64,000 nt of DNA from Micromonospora lupini str. Lupac 08. Lineage in GTDB: Bacteria; Actinomycetota; Actinomycetes; Mycobacteriales; Micromonosporaceae. The translations under genes were made by a program, and so were the position numbers. A model generated the notes under the pieces. The model was not told where the DNA came from and ran no database searches. It saw only the letters and a program-made list of their open reading frames with translations. Where the stretch lies: contig NZ_HF570108.1 of the NCBI RefSeq assembly GCF_000297395.2, positions 3,739,397 through 3,803,396 of the forward strand, read 5' to 3'. Shown here in pieces: positions 24,781 to 33,757 of the stretch (position 1 is the stretch's first letter; each line of letters opens with the position of its first letter).

Positions 24781-25973
24781 CGCTCACGCCTCTCGTTCGC
24801 GACTACGGGGCCCGCGAGCCCCTCACTCGACTGCTGGGCCGCCGTACGCCACGCCGGGCCGTACCACTGCTTGCCCAGACCCTCGTGATGCACCTGACCC
24901 TCGTGGTAACCCGCCCGCGCCAACGACTGCACCGCGTGCGACACCATCTCGTCCGACCCGCACACGTACACGTGCCGCGAACGCCAGTCACCATCGGCCA
25001 ACGCCCGGTCCACCGCGGACACGAACTCACCCGGCCGGTTCACGTCGGCGCCCACCACGTACGTCACCGTCAACCACGGACACGACGACGCCAACTTGTC
25101 GATCGCGTCGCTGTCGTAGAACTCGCTGCGCGACCGCGCACCCACATACAGGTCCACGCGACGACGGGAACCCTCCGCGGCGACCTGCTCCACCAACGCC
25201 TTCACCGGCGCCCAGCCGGTGCCCGACGCCAACAGCAACAGATCACTGGAACCCGCCGACCACAACGCCAGGCGCTCCCCCACCGGCGCGGCCAGGTGCA
25301 CACGGTCCCCCACCGCCGACCCGTACACCAGCCGCGACGACACCGCGCCACCCGGAGCGGCCCGCACATGCAACTCCAGCGTGCCGTCGGCACGCGGCGC
25401 GTTCGCCGGTGAGTAGTACCGCCACGACCGCACCGACGGATGCGACACCCCGATCGACTGACCCGGGGTGAACGGCAACAGGTACTGCGGGCGCACCGTC
25501 AACACCGCCACGTCGAACGCCCGCCGCTCGTGGGCCACGATCTCGGCCACCCACCACGGCGGGTTCACCGCCTCGGCGGCCTGCGCCGCCTCCATCATGA
25601 CCTGCGCGATCAGCCCGTACGCCGCCGCCCAGTCCTGGGCCAGCTCATCGGTCCACTGGTCGGCGAGGAAATGCTGCAACGTCGCCAGCAGCGCCTCACC
25701 GACCGCCGGATAATGCTCCGCGCGGACCGCGAACTTCCGGTGATCCGCGCCGAGGTCCTGCAGGAAACCCACCAGCCGATCGACCTGATCCACATGGGAC
25801 ACGATGTGCCCCAACGCGGTGACCAGCCGATCGCGCTGCCCCGCCATGTTCGTGGGGAACATCTGCCGCGTCTCGGGATGCGCCAGAAACAACGTCGAAT
25901 AGAAGTAGAGCGGCACCTCGTCGCCGTGCCCGGCGACGAGGGACCAACTCTGCTTGAGTCGGGCCGCGTCCAC
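24777..25973 (-). CDS. Flavohemoglobin-like protein (globin + FAD/NAD reductase)
   Basis: This 398-residue protein has a globin domain (residues ~1-135) with Tyr in LYFYSTLF (B10) and proximal His in RAEHYPAVGEALL. A ferredoxin-reductase-type module follows, with RYYSPANAP (FAD), LLLLASGTGWAPVKALVEQV (NAD) and HVYVCGSDEMV. This is the domain order of nitric oxide dioxygenases, which convert NO to nitrate using O2 and NAD(P)H. The start is GTG two bases after the truncated-globin stop. Confidence 0.9.
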   Translation of the reverse strand: MDAARLKQSWSLVAGHGDEVPLYFYSTLFLAHPETRQMFPTNMAGQRDRLVTALGHIVSHVDQVDRLVGFLQDLGADHRKFAVRAEHYPAVGEALLATLQHFLADQWTDELAQDWAAAYGLIAQVMMEAAQAAEAVNPPWWVAEIVAHERRAFDVAVLTVRPQYLLPFTPGQSIGVSHPSVRSWRYYSPANAPRADGTLELHVRAAPGGAVSSRLVYGSAVGDRVHLAAPVGERLALWSAGSSDLLLLASGTGWAPVKALVEQVAAEGSRRRVDLYVGARSRSEFYDSDAIDKLASSCPWLTVTYVVGADVNRPGEFVSAVDRALADGDWRSRHVYVCGSDEMVSHAVQSLARAGYHEGQVHHEGLGKQWYGPAWRTAAQQSSEGLAGPVVANERRER

Positions 25974-25975
25974 GC

Positions 25976-26374
25976 TCAGACGCCCGGACGCTCTCCGGCG
26001 GCCACCACCTGGTCCTGCACCTGCGCCAGCACCGCCCGCACGTCGTCCTGCACGTCGGCCGGAACACCCAACTCGGCAAGCGTCGCGATCAGGTACTCAC
26101 CCACCTTGGCGTAGTGCGCCACCGGAATGCCCAACGGCTGGTGCGCCTCGGCCAACCCGCGACCCGTGTACTCGTTCGGGCCACCCAGCACCACCGTCAA
26201 CATCAACGCCAGGTGCCGACGCTGACCCGCCATGTCCACAGTGGCGAAATAGCCCGCCAACTCCGGATCGGCGAGCACCTTGTCGTAGAACAGCTCCACG
26301 GCCGCCTTCACCGAACTCGCGCCGCCGATGCGGTCGTAATTCGAGGCGGGAGCGGTCTCTTCCGTAACCGTCAC
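25976..26374 (-). CDS. glbN: Group I truncated hemoglobin
   Basis: This 132-residue 2-over-2 globin has B10 Tyr in VELFYDKVLADPELAGYF, the MAGQRRHLALMLTVVLGGP stretch and proximal His in EAHQPLGI. It is close to mycobacterial trHbN, which detoxifies NO. It is first in an operon with the flavohemoglobin-like and DivIVA-domain genes; spacing to the next start is two bases. A good promoter lies about 100 bases upstream. Confidence 0.93.
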   Translation of the reverse strand: MTVTEETAPASNYDRIGGASSVKAAVELFYDKVLADPELAGYFATVDMAGQRRHLALMLTVVLGGPNEYTGRGLAEAHQPLGIPVAHYAKVGEYLIATLAELGVPADVQDDVRAVLAQVQDQVVAAGERPGV

Positions 26375-26480
26375 GGTCGTTCCTTCCGGGGTGACAGGTC
26401 GCGCGCGCGGTGACGCGCAGGGGCAACGGCCACCGACGTCACACCGTCAAGCCACGGCGCCGCACCGGGGACCGTGACGG

Positions 26481-26509
26481 ACCATAGCGTGCCCGCGACC
26501 TCCGGTCAG
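26481..26509 (-). promoter_or_regulatory. Candidate promoter of the globin operon
   Basis: On the minus strand -35 CTGACC (26509-26504), a 17-base spacer and -10 TATGGT (26486-26481) give a housekeeping-type promoter about 100 bases before the glbN start. Confidence 0.45.
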
Positions 26510-26738
26510 GGCCCCCCTATCGGTTTCCCGACAGTCGACGCACACGTACCGTCACCACAGTCGACCCCGAAGATCCACCGTCGGCAACCGGAAGAACACC
26601 CACCGTATCCACTGTGGAATCGATCACCGGGGAAATCGTCACCCGGACCTCACGACCTGACCCACAGTCACCAGACGGACGCGGCCAAAAAAGTCATACG
26701 TGTTGACGGGCCGCGCACCAGCAGACGCGCAGCGCGAC
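26510..26738. other. Non-coding region between MerR gene end and globin promoter
   Basis: It has lower GC than its surroundings, including AAAAAAGTCATACGTGTTGAC at its right end. No reading frame or strong hairpin is evident. Confidence 0.4.
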
Positions 26739-27335
26739 TCAGCCGGCCCGCCGCCGTGCCCGCCGCGCCGCCAACTCGTCACCCACCGGATCCGACGCGG
26801 ACCCCACCACCGGCTCCGCCGGACCGCTCACCGCCGGCTCCGCCGGCAGATGCGACAACGAGCCCTGAATCTCCTTGAACGCCCCACCGATCGCGATCCC
26901 GAAGACGCCCTGCCCACCCTGCAACAGGTCGACCACCTCCTCCGGAGACCGACACTCGTACACAGTCGTCCCGTCGGAGATCAGCGTGATGCCCGCCAGA
27001 TCCTCCACACCACGCGACCGCAACGCCTCGATCGCCTTACGGATGTTCTGCAGGGACACCCCCGCGTCCAACAACCGCTTCACGACCTTCAACACCACCA
27101 GATCTCGGAACGAGTACAACCGCTGCGTCCCCGAACCCGACGCGTCCCGGACGCTCGGCACCACAAGCGTCGTCCGCGCCCAGTAATCCAACTGCCGATA
27201 ACTGATGCCCACCGCGTGGCACGCCGTCACACCTCGGTAGCCCACCGAGCCGTCACCCTCAGTCGCCACACCCGGCGACGAGGCACCCGGCTCACCCAAC
27301 TGTGTACCCGGATCGGAATCCTGCGGCTCATGCAT
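26739..27335 (-). CDS. MerR family transcriptional regulator
   Basis: This ~198-residue protein has an N-terminal disordered stretch. The MerR helix-turn-helix (ACHAVGISYRQLDYWART, then RLYSFRDLVVLKVVKRLLD) is followed by a dimer helix and a Pro/Ala-rich tail. Together with the neighbouring bifunctional nuclease and FtsR genes this is a conserved actinobacterial block. The ATG at 27335 is chosen for the GGGGAGG site seven bases upstream. The effector is unknown. Confidence 0.9.
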   Translation of the reverse strand: MHEPQDSDPGTQLGEPGASSPGVATEGDGSVGYRGVTACHAVGISYRQLDYWARTTLVVPSVRDASGSGTQRLYSFRDLVVLKVVKRLLDAGVSLQNIRKAIEALRSRGVEDLAGITLISDGTTVYECRSPEEVVDLLQGGQGVFGIAIGGAFKEIQGSLSHLPAEPAVSGPAEPVVGSASDPVGDELAARRARRRAG

Positions 27336-27530
27336 CCGGACAACCTCCCCGTCAGTGCGGCGACACATCGTTTCCTCCGATGCGCACCCCTCGACACGGC
27401 AACCCTAACGCCACCCTCAGGGGTTACCACGGAGGAACCGACGCGACACGCCGCGCAGCCACCGAGAAAGATCACCAACCACGCGCCGCCGTCACCCACC
27501 GTGACACCAGCGCGGAACCGAGCCGCTCGC

Positions 27531-27995
27531 TCAGCCCGCGAAATCCTCCGGACGCACCTGCTCCAGGAACTCGCGGAACTTCTCCACCTCGTCCTCCTGC
27601 TCATCGGGGATAACGATCCCCGCCTCGCTGAGGACCTGCTCCGCACAACGAATCGGCGCACCGACCCGCAACGCCAACGCAATCGAATCGCTCGGCCGCG
27701 CCGACACCCGCACCCCATCACCGATCAACAGATCCGCGTAGAACACGTTCTCCTTCAGCTCGGTGATCTCCACCGCCTGCAACGGCGCCTGCAACGCCGC
27801 CAACACATCCCGCAGAAGATCATGCGTCAACGGACGGGCCGGCTTGACCCCCTGCTGCTCATAAGCGATAGCCGTGGCCTCGACCGCGCCGATCCAGATC
27901 GGCAGATAGCGGTCGCCCTCGACCTCCCTGAGCAGGACGATCGGCTGGTTGCTGGGCAGCTCCACCCGAACTCCGACCACGCTCAGCTCGCGCAC
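27531..27995 (-). CDS. Bifunctional nuclease family protein (DUF151)
   Basis: This 154-residue protein begins RELSVVGVRVELPSNQPIVL, with LPIWIGAVEATAIAYEQQG and ARPSDSIALALRVGAPI, the two blocks of the BFN domain. It ends in an acidic tail. Some homologues show DNase/RNase activity; the role in actinobacteria is unproven. The GTG at 27995 is supported by GGAGGC. It lies between the two MerR genes, all in the same direction. Confidence 0.9.
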   Translation of the reverse strand: MRELSVVGVRVELPSNQPIVLLREVEGDRYLPIWIGAVEATAIAYEQQGVKPARPLTHDLLRDVLAALQAPLQAVEITELKENVFYADLLIGDGVRVSARPSDSIALALRVGAPIRCAEQVLSEAGIVIPDEQEDEVEKFREFLEQVRPEDFAG

Positions 27996-28180
27996 CGCCG
28001 CCTCCGTGTCGTTGTCACCTACGCCGCACCGCGCCCTTCCCTGCACGGTACACGGACCGCAACACGGCCGTCCGATGCGCTTCAGCACCACGCCCGCGCC
28101 AGAAAGGGGTTACCCCGGCAAGCCTACGGCACGCTTCGGAGAAGAGATCTTTCCGCTCCACCGCCACCTGCCGGGCACCC

Positions 28181-28936
28181 TCACCGACCCAACGTCGAGC
28201 GCAGCCCCACCCGCACCAACGCCGCGTGCAACTGCTCCGACAACGCCACCAACTCCCGCGCCGTCTCCGCCGCCCGCGCCCGCGCCGCCGGATCACTCTG
28301 CCGCGCCAACGGCGCCACCAACTGCGCGAACAACCCGACCTCACGATCGGCCGCACTCCGGTAACCCCGCAGATGCCGCGGCTCCAACCCGTACGCCGCC
28401 AAACCCGCCACCGCCGACGCGATGATCAACGCATCCGCGTCATACCACCCCGGCGGATCCGACACCAACACACCGAGCCGCTCCAACTCCACCAGAGTCG
28501 ACTCGTCGATCCCAGAACGGGCCACCAACTCAGCCCGGCCGAGCCGCACCTGCGACGACTCGGCCGGCTCCGCCGACTCCCGACCCGGCACCGCACCATC
28601 GGGCCCCACCGCAACCAACGCCGGCCGCGACCGCTCCGGCTGCTCACCGGACGAATCCCACTGCGCCAACTGCTCACGGATCACCCGCAACGGCAGGTAC
28701 CGATCCCGCTGCGCGGTCAACACGAACCGCAACCGCGCCACATCGTCCCAGCTGTACTTCCGGTAACCCGCCGCCGTCCGCTGCGGCTCCACCAGCCCCT
28801 CGGCCTCGAGGAACCGCAGCTTCGAAATGGTCGTGTCCGGGAAATCCACCCGCAACTGCCCCAGCACCTCACCGATGCTCATCAGCGGCTGGGACCGGGC
28901 CGCCCCGGGTGGCGTGGAGGCCGCAGGCTCGTTCAC
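28181..28936 (-). CDS. ftsR: MerR-type regulator FtsR
   Basis: This 251-residue protein has MSIGEVLGQLRVDFPDTTIS and YRKYSWDDVARLRFVLTAQR, typical of the FtsR group that activates ftsZ transcription in corynebacteria. A long C-terminal effector/dimer region follows. Its ATG overlaps the stop of the FHA gene by four bases, a linkage conserved across actinobacteria. The assignment rests on this pairing and the sequence pattern; DNA targets here are not visible. Confidence 0.85.
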   Translation of the reverse strand: MNEPAASTPPGAARSQPLMSIGEVLGQLRVDFPDTTISKLRFLEAEGLVEPQRTAAGYRKYSWDDVARLRFVLTAQRDRYLPLRVIREQLAQWDSSGEQPERSRPALVAVGPDGAVPGRESAEPAESSQVRLGRAELVARSGIDESTLVELERLGVLVSDPPGWYDADALIIASAVAGLAAYGLEPRHLRGYRSAADREVGLFAQLVAPLARQSDPAARARAAETARELVALSEQLHAALVRVGLRSTLGR

Positions 28937-29385
28937 CCCCGGCCGGCCTCCTCCTCCGGGCGCGGACCGGCGATGAACACCACCCGGAACTTACCGATCT
29001 GAACCTCGTCACCATTGCTCAACGTGGCCGCCTCAACCCGCTCACGATTCACGTACGTGCCGTTCAGGCTACCCACGTCCCGCACCGTGAACGTCCCACC
29101 ATCACGGTGGAACTCCGCGTGCCGGCGCGACACCGTCACATCGTCGAGGAAGATGTCACTGTCCGGATGCCGGCCACTGGTCGTGACATCGTGGTCCAAC
29201 AGGAACCGGGCACCCGCATTCGGACCGCGACGAACCACCAGCAGCGCCATACCCGGCGGCAACGAACCGGACATCCGGCTCGGCACCACATCGGTGTCCG
29301 GCCCTTCCAGCACTTCGTCGAGCGAGCCGAGATTGAGCGTCGAGGTGACGTCGAGTGGGGGGAACTCGTCGTCTGGGCGCGTCAT
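28933..29385 (-). CDS. garA: FHA-domain regulator, GarA/OdhI-like
   Basis: This 150-residue protein has an N-terminal tail with the phospho-Thr candidates in DVTSTLNLGSL. The FHA domain follows, with GRHPDSDIFLDDVTVSRRHAE split across its two signature loops and DVGSLNGTYVN. GarA, when unphosphorylated, binds and inhibits 2-oxoglutarate dehydrogenase and activates glutamate synthase; kinases of the PknB/PknG type relieve this. It is followed by ftsR with an ATGA overlap. Confidence 0.88.
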   Translation of the reverse strand: MTRPDDEFPPLDVTSTLNLGSLDEVLEGPDTDVVPSRMSGSLPPGMALLVVRRGPNAGARFLLDHDVTTSGRHPDSDIFLDDVTVSRRHAEFHRDGGTFTVRDVGSLNGTYVNRERVEAATLSNGDEVQIGKFRVVFIAGPRPEEEAGRG

Positions 29386-29435
29386 GGGACCACCTCACGG
29401 ATCTGTTCGGTCGGCGTCGGGTAATGGCGGGTCTG

Positions 29436-29463
29436 GCCGCCGGGCGTTCGTTCACCCGGCGGC
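29436..29463 (-). terminator. Hairpin between gcvH and the FHA gene
   Basis: GCCGCCGGG/CCCGGCGGC with a 10-base loop. It is located after the probable FHA-gene promoter, so it may be a leader structure rather than the gcvH terminator. Confidence 0.4.
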
Positions 29464-29532
29464 TGGCTCCCCGTGCCCGGGAAGGCAATTCCACAACGCT
29501 CAACTAATGGGTTCTTCTCGGTCGACTGGGCG

Positions 29533-29561
29533 AGCCTAGCCAGCGCCGAAATGCAGGGCAA
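29533..29561 (-). promoter_or_regulatory. Candidate promoter for the FHA-ftsR unit
   Basis: On the minus strand TTGCCC (29561-29556), a 17-base spacer and TAGGCT (29538-29533). It is about 150 bases before the FHA start. Confidence 0.45.
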
Positions 29562-29602
29562 CCGGACGCGCGCAGACAACACGCACACCGGATCAAGCAC
29601 AC

Positions 29603-29983
29603 TCAGCCTTCGGTGATCTTCTGGTACGCGCCCGCCGTCAGCAACCCGTCCGTCGCCGTCGGATCGTTCGGCGTGATCTCCACCAACCAACCCGCACCGT
29701 ACGGATCCGTGTTGATCAGCTCAGGAGTGTCACCCAACGCGTCGTTACGCGCCGCCACCGTGCCCGCGACCGGCGCGTAGATCTCCGACACACTCTTGGT
29801 CGACTCGATCTCACCCAGCGAGTCACCGGCCGCCACGACCGCACCCGCCTCCGGCAACTGCACGTACACGATGTCACCCAACGCGTCCTGCGCGAAGTGC
29901 GTGATGCCGACCCGGACCGAGCCGGTGCCGTCACCCGCCACCCACTCATGCTCGGCGGTGTATCGCAGATCCTCGGGAATCAC
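29603..29983 (-). CDS. gcvH: Glycine cleavage system H protein
   Basis: This 126-residue lipoyl carrier shuttles the aminomethyl group between P- and T-proteins. The lipoylated Lys is in ESTKSVSEIYAPV, and the N-terminus IPEDLRYTAEHEWV is standard. I choose GTG at 29983 because AGGACG precedes it and it matches the conserved start; ATG at 29998 is possible. It is embedded among signalling genes rather than with gcvP, and no glycine riboswitch is visible upstream. Confidence 0.95.
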   Translation of the reverse strand: MIPEDLRYTAEHEWVAGDGTGSVRVGITHFAQDALGDIVYVQLPEAGAVVAAGDSLGEIESTKSVSEIYAPVAGTVAARNDALGDTPELINTDPYGAGWLVEITPNDPTATDGLLTAGAYQKITEG

Positions 29984-30066
29984 CAGACGCGTCCTCATCC
30001 ATCGGTGCCCCGGACCACCCGGGCCCGGCGCGGCCGCGCCGGTCAGGAGACCGGACGGGCGTGTTC

Positions 30067-31032
30067 CTACTTGGTCGGCACGTGCAGCGCCGAAACCTCG
30101 GCAACCTCACGCTCCCCAAACGTCACGTTACCGCCGTCACCCCGGACCGACGCGACCACCCCACCAGGAATGTTCAACGCCGTACGCATCGTCGCCGGAT
30201 CACCGATCACCGTGATCGTGAACGGCCCCGTCAACCGACGCCCCTCCACCATCAACGACCCGTTGTCCCCATCCAGGAAGTACGTCGATGCGATCACCCG
30301 CACCGTCGCCCGGTCACCACCGGAGATCTGCATCGCCTCCGCGCCCGCGCCCCGCAACTCCTGCACCGCGTCCAACACCCGGTCCGCCGTGATCGGCTTG
30401 ATCCCGTTGCTGGTGAACTGCACCGTCAACCCCGGCCCCACCGCCGGCAACGTACCCGCCAGAATCCCCAGCTCGTCCGCCCGACGAGTCGCCTCGTCCA
30501 ACGCCGCCTGCCGACCCTGCGCACCCGAGGCCAACTGCCGCTGACTGTCCTCCAACGCCCGAATATCCTGCTGCAGGCGATTCTCCCGCGCATCCAGATC
30601 CGACAGGATCCGCACCAGGTCCTCCTGACGCGTCGCCCCCAACGTCGGATCCGTCGACGTCGTCCGCAACTGCACCACCAGGGTGAACCCCAGCAGCGCC
30701 AACAACGCCGCGATCATCACCCCCGCAGCACTGAACCGCGACCGACCCGCCACCACCGGCGCAGTCGGCTCAACCACCGGCTCGTCGACCGGTTCACCCG
30801 CACGCGACACCGCGCTCAGGTCCACCGTCGCACCGTCATCGACCGGCGCCACCCCGGGCTCCGCACCCGGCGACTCCGGCTCCTCCGCCGGCCCATGCGG
30901 CGCCAACGGACTCAACTCGTCCGGATCCGGCGCGTCCGGCCGCGGATCCGGCTCACCCGCCGGACCACCCGGCCGACCCGGCTCCGCCGGCCGCGGCCAA
31001 CCCGTCCCCGTCTCCGCCTGCTCGTCGCTCAT
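30067..31032 (-). CDS. DUF881 family membrane-anchored protein
   Basis: This ~321-residue protein has a long Pro/Glu-rich disordered N-terminus (~90 residues) and one membrane helix (FSAAGVMIAALLALLGFTLV). An extracellular coiled coil and the DUF881 globular domain follow, with ISGGDRATVRVIASTYFL and GPFTITVIGDP. It is the third gene of the DUF881-sbp-DUF881 trio and probably surface-exposed. The function is unknown; it is conserved next to division/peptidoglycan genes. Confidence 0.88.
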   Translation of the reverse strand: MSDEQAETGTGWPRPAEPGRPGGPAGEPDPRPDAPDPDELSPLAPHGPAEEPESPGAEPGVAPVDDGATVDLSAVSRAGEPVDEPVVEPTAPVVAGRSRFSAAGVMIAALLALLGFTLVVQLRTTSTDPTLGATRQEDLVRILSDLDARENRLQQDIRALEDSQRQLASGAQGRQAALDEATRRADELGILAGTLPAVGPGLTVQFTSNGIKPITADRVLDAVQELRGAGAEAMQISGGDRATVRVIASTYFLDGDNGSLMVEGRRLTGPFTITVIGDPATMRTALNIPGGVVASVRGDGGNVTFGEREVAEVSALHVPTK

Positions 31033-31043
31033 CGCCCTCAAAC

Positions 31044-31376
31044 CTACGCCCGGAACAGGTGCCGACGGATCGCCGCCACATTCCCGAAGATCCGCACACC
31101 CAGAACGACGACCACACCGGTGGACAACTGCCCGCCCACCCCCAACTGGTCACCCAGATACACGATCAGACCCGCCACCAGCACGTTCGAGATGAACGAC
31201 ACCACGAACTGCTTGTCGTCGAAGATGCGGTCCAACTTCGCCCGCACCCCACCGAACACCGCGTCCAACGCGGCGACCACCGCGATCGGCAGGTACGGCT
31301 GCAACGCCGCCGGCACCGTGGGATCAAGCCACACGCCCAGCACCACACCGGCGAGCAACGCCAGCACCGCGATCAT
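31044..31376 (-). CDS. sbp: Small basic membrane protein (DUF1290)
   Basis: This 110-residue protein has three hydrophobic segments and the central motif PYLPIAVVAALDAVFGGVRA, diagnostic of DUF1290/Sbp. It sits between two DUF881 genes, overlapping the upstream one by four bases. In Bacillus sbp lies next to ftsA-ftsZ and its role is unsolved. Confidence 0.92.
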   Translation of the reverse strand: MIAVLALLAGVVLGVWLDPTVPAALQPYLPIAVVAALDAVFGGVRAKLDRIFDDKQFVVSFISNVLVAGLIVYLGDQLGVGGQLSTGVVVVLGVRIFGNVAAIRRHLFRA

Positions 31377-32311
31377 CCGCCACCTCCGGAAGGGCTAGCG
31401 GTCCCCGGTGAACCCGACGACCCAGGACTGCCGGACCGGACACCCGACCCCGAAGGGCTCGGACTGACCGACGGCTTGGCGTAGCGTAGCTGCGGCTCCG
31501 GAGCCGCCGGCAGAGTGAGGTCCTCCGCCTTGCGCACACCGAACGACAGCCCGGTCTTCTGCGCGACCTCCCGCATCACCGCCGCGTTCCGACTGTCCTC
31601 GAACGTGCGCCGCATCGACCCCGGCCCGATCGCCGACACCTCGTACGGCCCCGTCACCGGCCGGAAATCCACCAGGATCGCCTCACCCGCCGTACGGATC
31701 GTCGACGTCGACGTCAACCGCTGACCGTTGATCGAGATCGCCTCCGCGCCGGCGCTCCACAACGCGTTCGCCACACCCTGCAGATCGCTGTACAGCACCT
31801 GCGACGGCCCCGCGCCCTTACCGGTCACCGCGTCCGCGTTGCCCGGAGCGTCCGCCAGACGCACCACCACACCGTCACCCCGCACCCGACCCAGCCCGGT
31901 GACCGCCTCCAGGTCCCGCAGACGCGCCGCCGCGGAGCCGCTCAACGCCGCGTCCCGCTGCCGGCTGACCTCCTCACGCAACTGGTCCGCGCGCGCCGAC
32001 AACCGGTCGGTCTGACTCTCCCGCTCCTTGATCTGCGCCACCAACCCGGAGCGGGCCTGGGCACGCCCCGGCTCGTCCGCCATCGTCTGGCGATACGCCA
32101 CCGCGAACAGGAAACCCAGCACCACCACCACGACCAGGCTGACCGACCGCGCCGGCCAACCCCGGGACGCGTCCGGCGACGACGCCACCCGCCGGCGCGC
32201 GGCCGCCGCGTCGGCGTACCCCGGATCCAGGGGGTTGCGGAACAGTTCGGTCAGGAAGTCCGGGGCGTACACCCGATCCGGACGGGGACGCTCGGGCGGC
32301 GTCGCGCTCAC
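31373..32311 (-). CDS. DUF881 family protein, first copy
   Basis: This 312-residue protein has one membrane helix (SVSLVVVVVLGFLFAVAY), a coiled coil (LVAQIKERESQTDRLSARAD) and the DUF881 domain (ISINGQRLTSTSTIR, GPYEVSAIGPG). A Ser/Gly/Pro-rich tail ends the protein. The GTG at 32311 overlaps the stop of the phosphatidyltransferase gene (GTGA). It is paralogous to the 30067-31032 product. Confidence 0.88.
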   Translation of the reverse strand: MSATPPERPRPDRVYAPDFLTELFRNPLDPGYADAAAARRRVASSPDASRGWPARSVSLVVVVVLGFLFAVAYRQTMADEPGRAQARSGLVAQIKERESQTDRLSARADQLREEVSRQRDAALSGSAAARLRDLEAVTGLGRVRGDGVVVRLADAPGNADAVTGKGAGPSQVLYSDLQGVANALWSAGAEAISINGQRLTSTSTIRTAGEAILVDFRPVTGPYEVSAIGPGSMRRTFEDSRNAAVMREVAQKTGLSFGVRKAEDLTLPAAPEPQLRYAKPSVSPSPSGSGVRSGSPGSSGSPGTASPSGGGG

Positions 32312-32939
32312 GCGGCCGCTCCCGGGCCGCGCGCCGCGCGCACCAGCCGCGCCGCCTGCACCACGTACATCGCGCCGGCCACCCAGTAGAGCACCAGCCC
32401 CCACCAGGCAACCCCCAGCCGATCGCTGCCGTCGCCGTCGCCGCGTCGCTCCACTCGGTGGCCAACAGCAGCACCGGGAACGCCGCGAGCAGCAGGAAGG
32501 TGGCGGTCTTGCCCACGTAGTGCACCGGCGGCGGCCCGTACCCGTAGCGGCGCAGCACCGCCAGCGAGCCGAGCAGCAGCGCCTCCCGGGCCAGCAGCGC
32601 CGCCGTGAACTGCCACGGCACCACCTCGCGGGCGGTGAAGGCGAGCAGCGTGGCGAGGATGTACAGCCGGTCGGCGAGAGGGTCGAGCAGCTCCCCGAGC
32701 CGGCTCACCTGACGAAGCCGGCGGGCGATCCAGCCGTCGACCCAGTCGGTGGTGCCGCCGATGGCCAGCACCACCACCGCCGCCACGTCCGCGCGGGCCA
32801 CCAGGAACAGGTAGAGGAACAGGGGTACGCCCAGCAGGCGCCCGAAGCTGATGAGGTTGGGCAGGGTGAGCACCTGGTCGCCGGGGGTCTGGTCACCGGT
32901 GTCCCGCGGATGCTCTGCCCGAGCCGGCCGACGCGACAC
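32308..32939 (-). pseudogene. Frameshifted CDP-alcohol phosphatidyltransferase
   Basis: The N-terminal frame has VLTLPNLISFGRLLGVPLFL and the catalytic signature TTDWVDGWIARRLRQVS then LGELLDPLADRLY (D-x2-D-G-x2-A-R...G-x3-D-x3-D). After the fifth C of the run 32412-32416 the reading continues one frame over as AWWGLVLYWVAGAMYVVQAA. Adding one base restores a normal ~209-residue phospholipid synthase whose stop overlaps the next GTG. A one-base loss in a homopolymer, real or technical, is the cause. GTG 32939 follows GGAGGAGG. Confidence 0.85.
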
Positions 32940-33190
32940 CGAACCTCCTCCACCGCACGCTCCGTCGCCAGACCGAGATCGGGCGCGGCGGAGGTCGTAC
33001 GCGCTGTCGGGCCGGCAACCGCCGGCTCCCCTGCGGCCCCGGGATGGGACCTCTGCCCTGATGCGGCCCGCGCTCTCGATGATCACGGGGCCGGCTGAGT
33101 GCGCTGCCACTATATCGGGCTCGTTCGCCCGCCTCGGCCGCCGCCGCGCGTCGTCGGTGCGGCAGTGCCGCACTGTGGTGTGGATCACCA

Positions 33191-33210
33191 CGCGTAAAGC
33201 GTCCTAGGAT
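33191..33210. repeat. 20-bp element, copy 1
   Basis: CGCGTAAAGCGTCCTAGGAT. It differs by one base from a second copy at 56354-56373. It contains the palindrome TCCTAGGA and lies 252 bases before the phosphatidyltransferase start on the minus strand. Confidence 0.6.
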
Positions 33211-33232
33211 ACTAGTGGAAGGGAGTGGCGGC

Positions 33233-33757
33233 TCAGGCCGTCTGGACCGCCTGATCGGTCTGCTGCTCCGGCACCGTCTGCGTCGCCGCGCGACCGAAGG
33301 CGAGCAACGACAGCAACAGATCGTGCTGCATCCGCTGCGGCATCCTGTCCAGCACGGCCTGCACCGCGCGCTGCCGCCGCTCCGCCAACTCCCGCAGCAG
33401 GGTCAGGGCGGCGGGAGTCGGCACCAACCGCACCTCCCGCCGGTCGCGGGGGTCGGCCACCCGGCGCAACAGACCGGTCGCCTCCAGGCGGTCGCAGAGG
33501 CGGCTGGCCGAGGAGGGCACCACGTCCAGCAGCTCCGCGAGGCCGTTGACGTTTGTCTCCCGCCGACCGCTGATCAGCATCAGCACCCGCAGCTGGGTCG
33601 GTGGCACCTGGTGCCGCGAGGCAGCCGAGTCGAGCACGGCGATCAGCGTCTCGGCGGCCGCGTCGATCGCCGAGGCGAGATCCGCAGGTCGCTCCACCCG
33701 ATGTCCCCTGCCGTCGTCGCGCTGGTGCCCGCCCGGCGCGGCGGCGGCGACCCTCAT
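33233..33757 (-). CDS. MarR family transcriptional regulator
   Basis: This 174-residue winged-helix protein has VPPTQLRVLMLISGRRETNV, LAELLDVVPSSASRLCDRLE and the wing RRVADPRDRREVRLVPT, the MarR pattern. Its ATG overlaps the stop of the upstream phosphatase gene by four bases, so the phosphatase and regulator are co-translated. The ligand is unknown. Confidence 0.9.
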   Translation of the reverse strand: MRVAAAAPGGHQRDDGRGHRVERPADLASAIDAAAETLIAVLDSAASRHQVPPTQLRVLMLISGRRETNVNGLAELLDVVPSSASRLCDRLEATGLLRRVADPRDRREVRLVPTPAALTLLRELAERRQRAVQAVLDRMPQRMQHDLLLSLLAFGRAATQTVPEQQTDQAVQTA

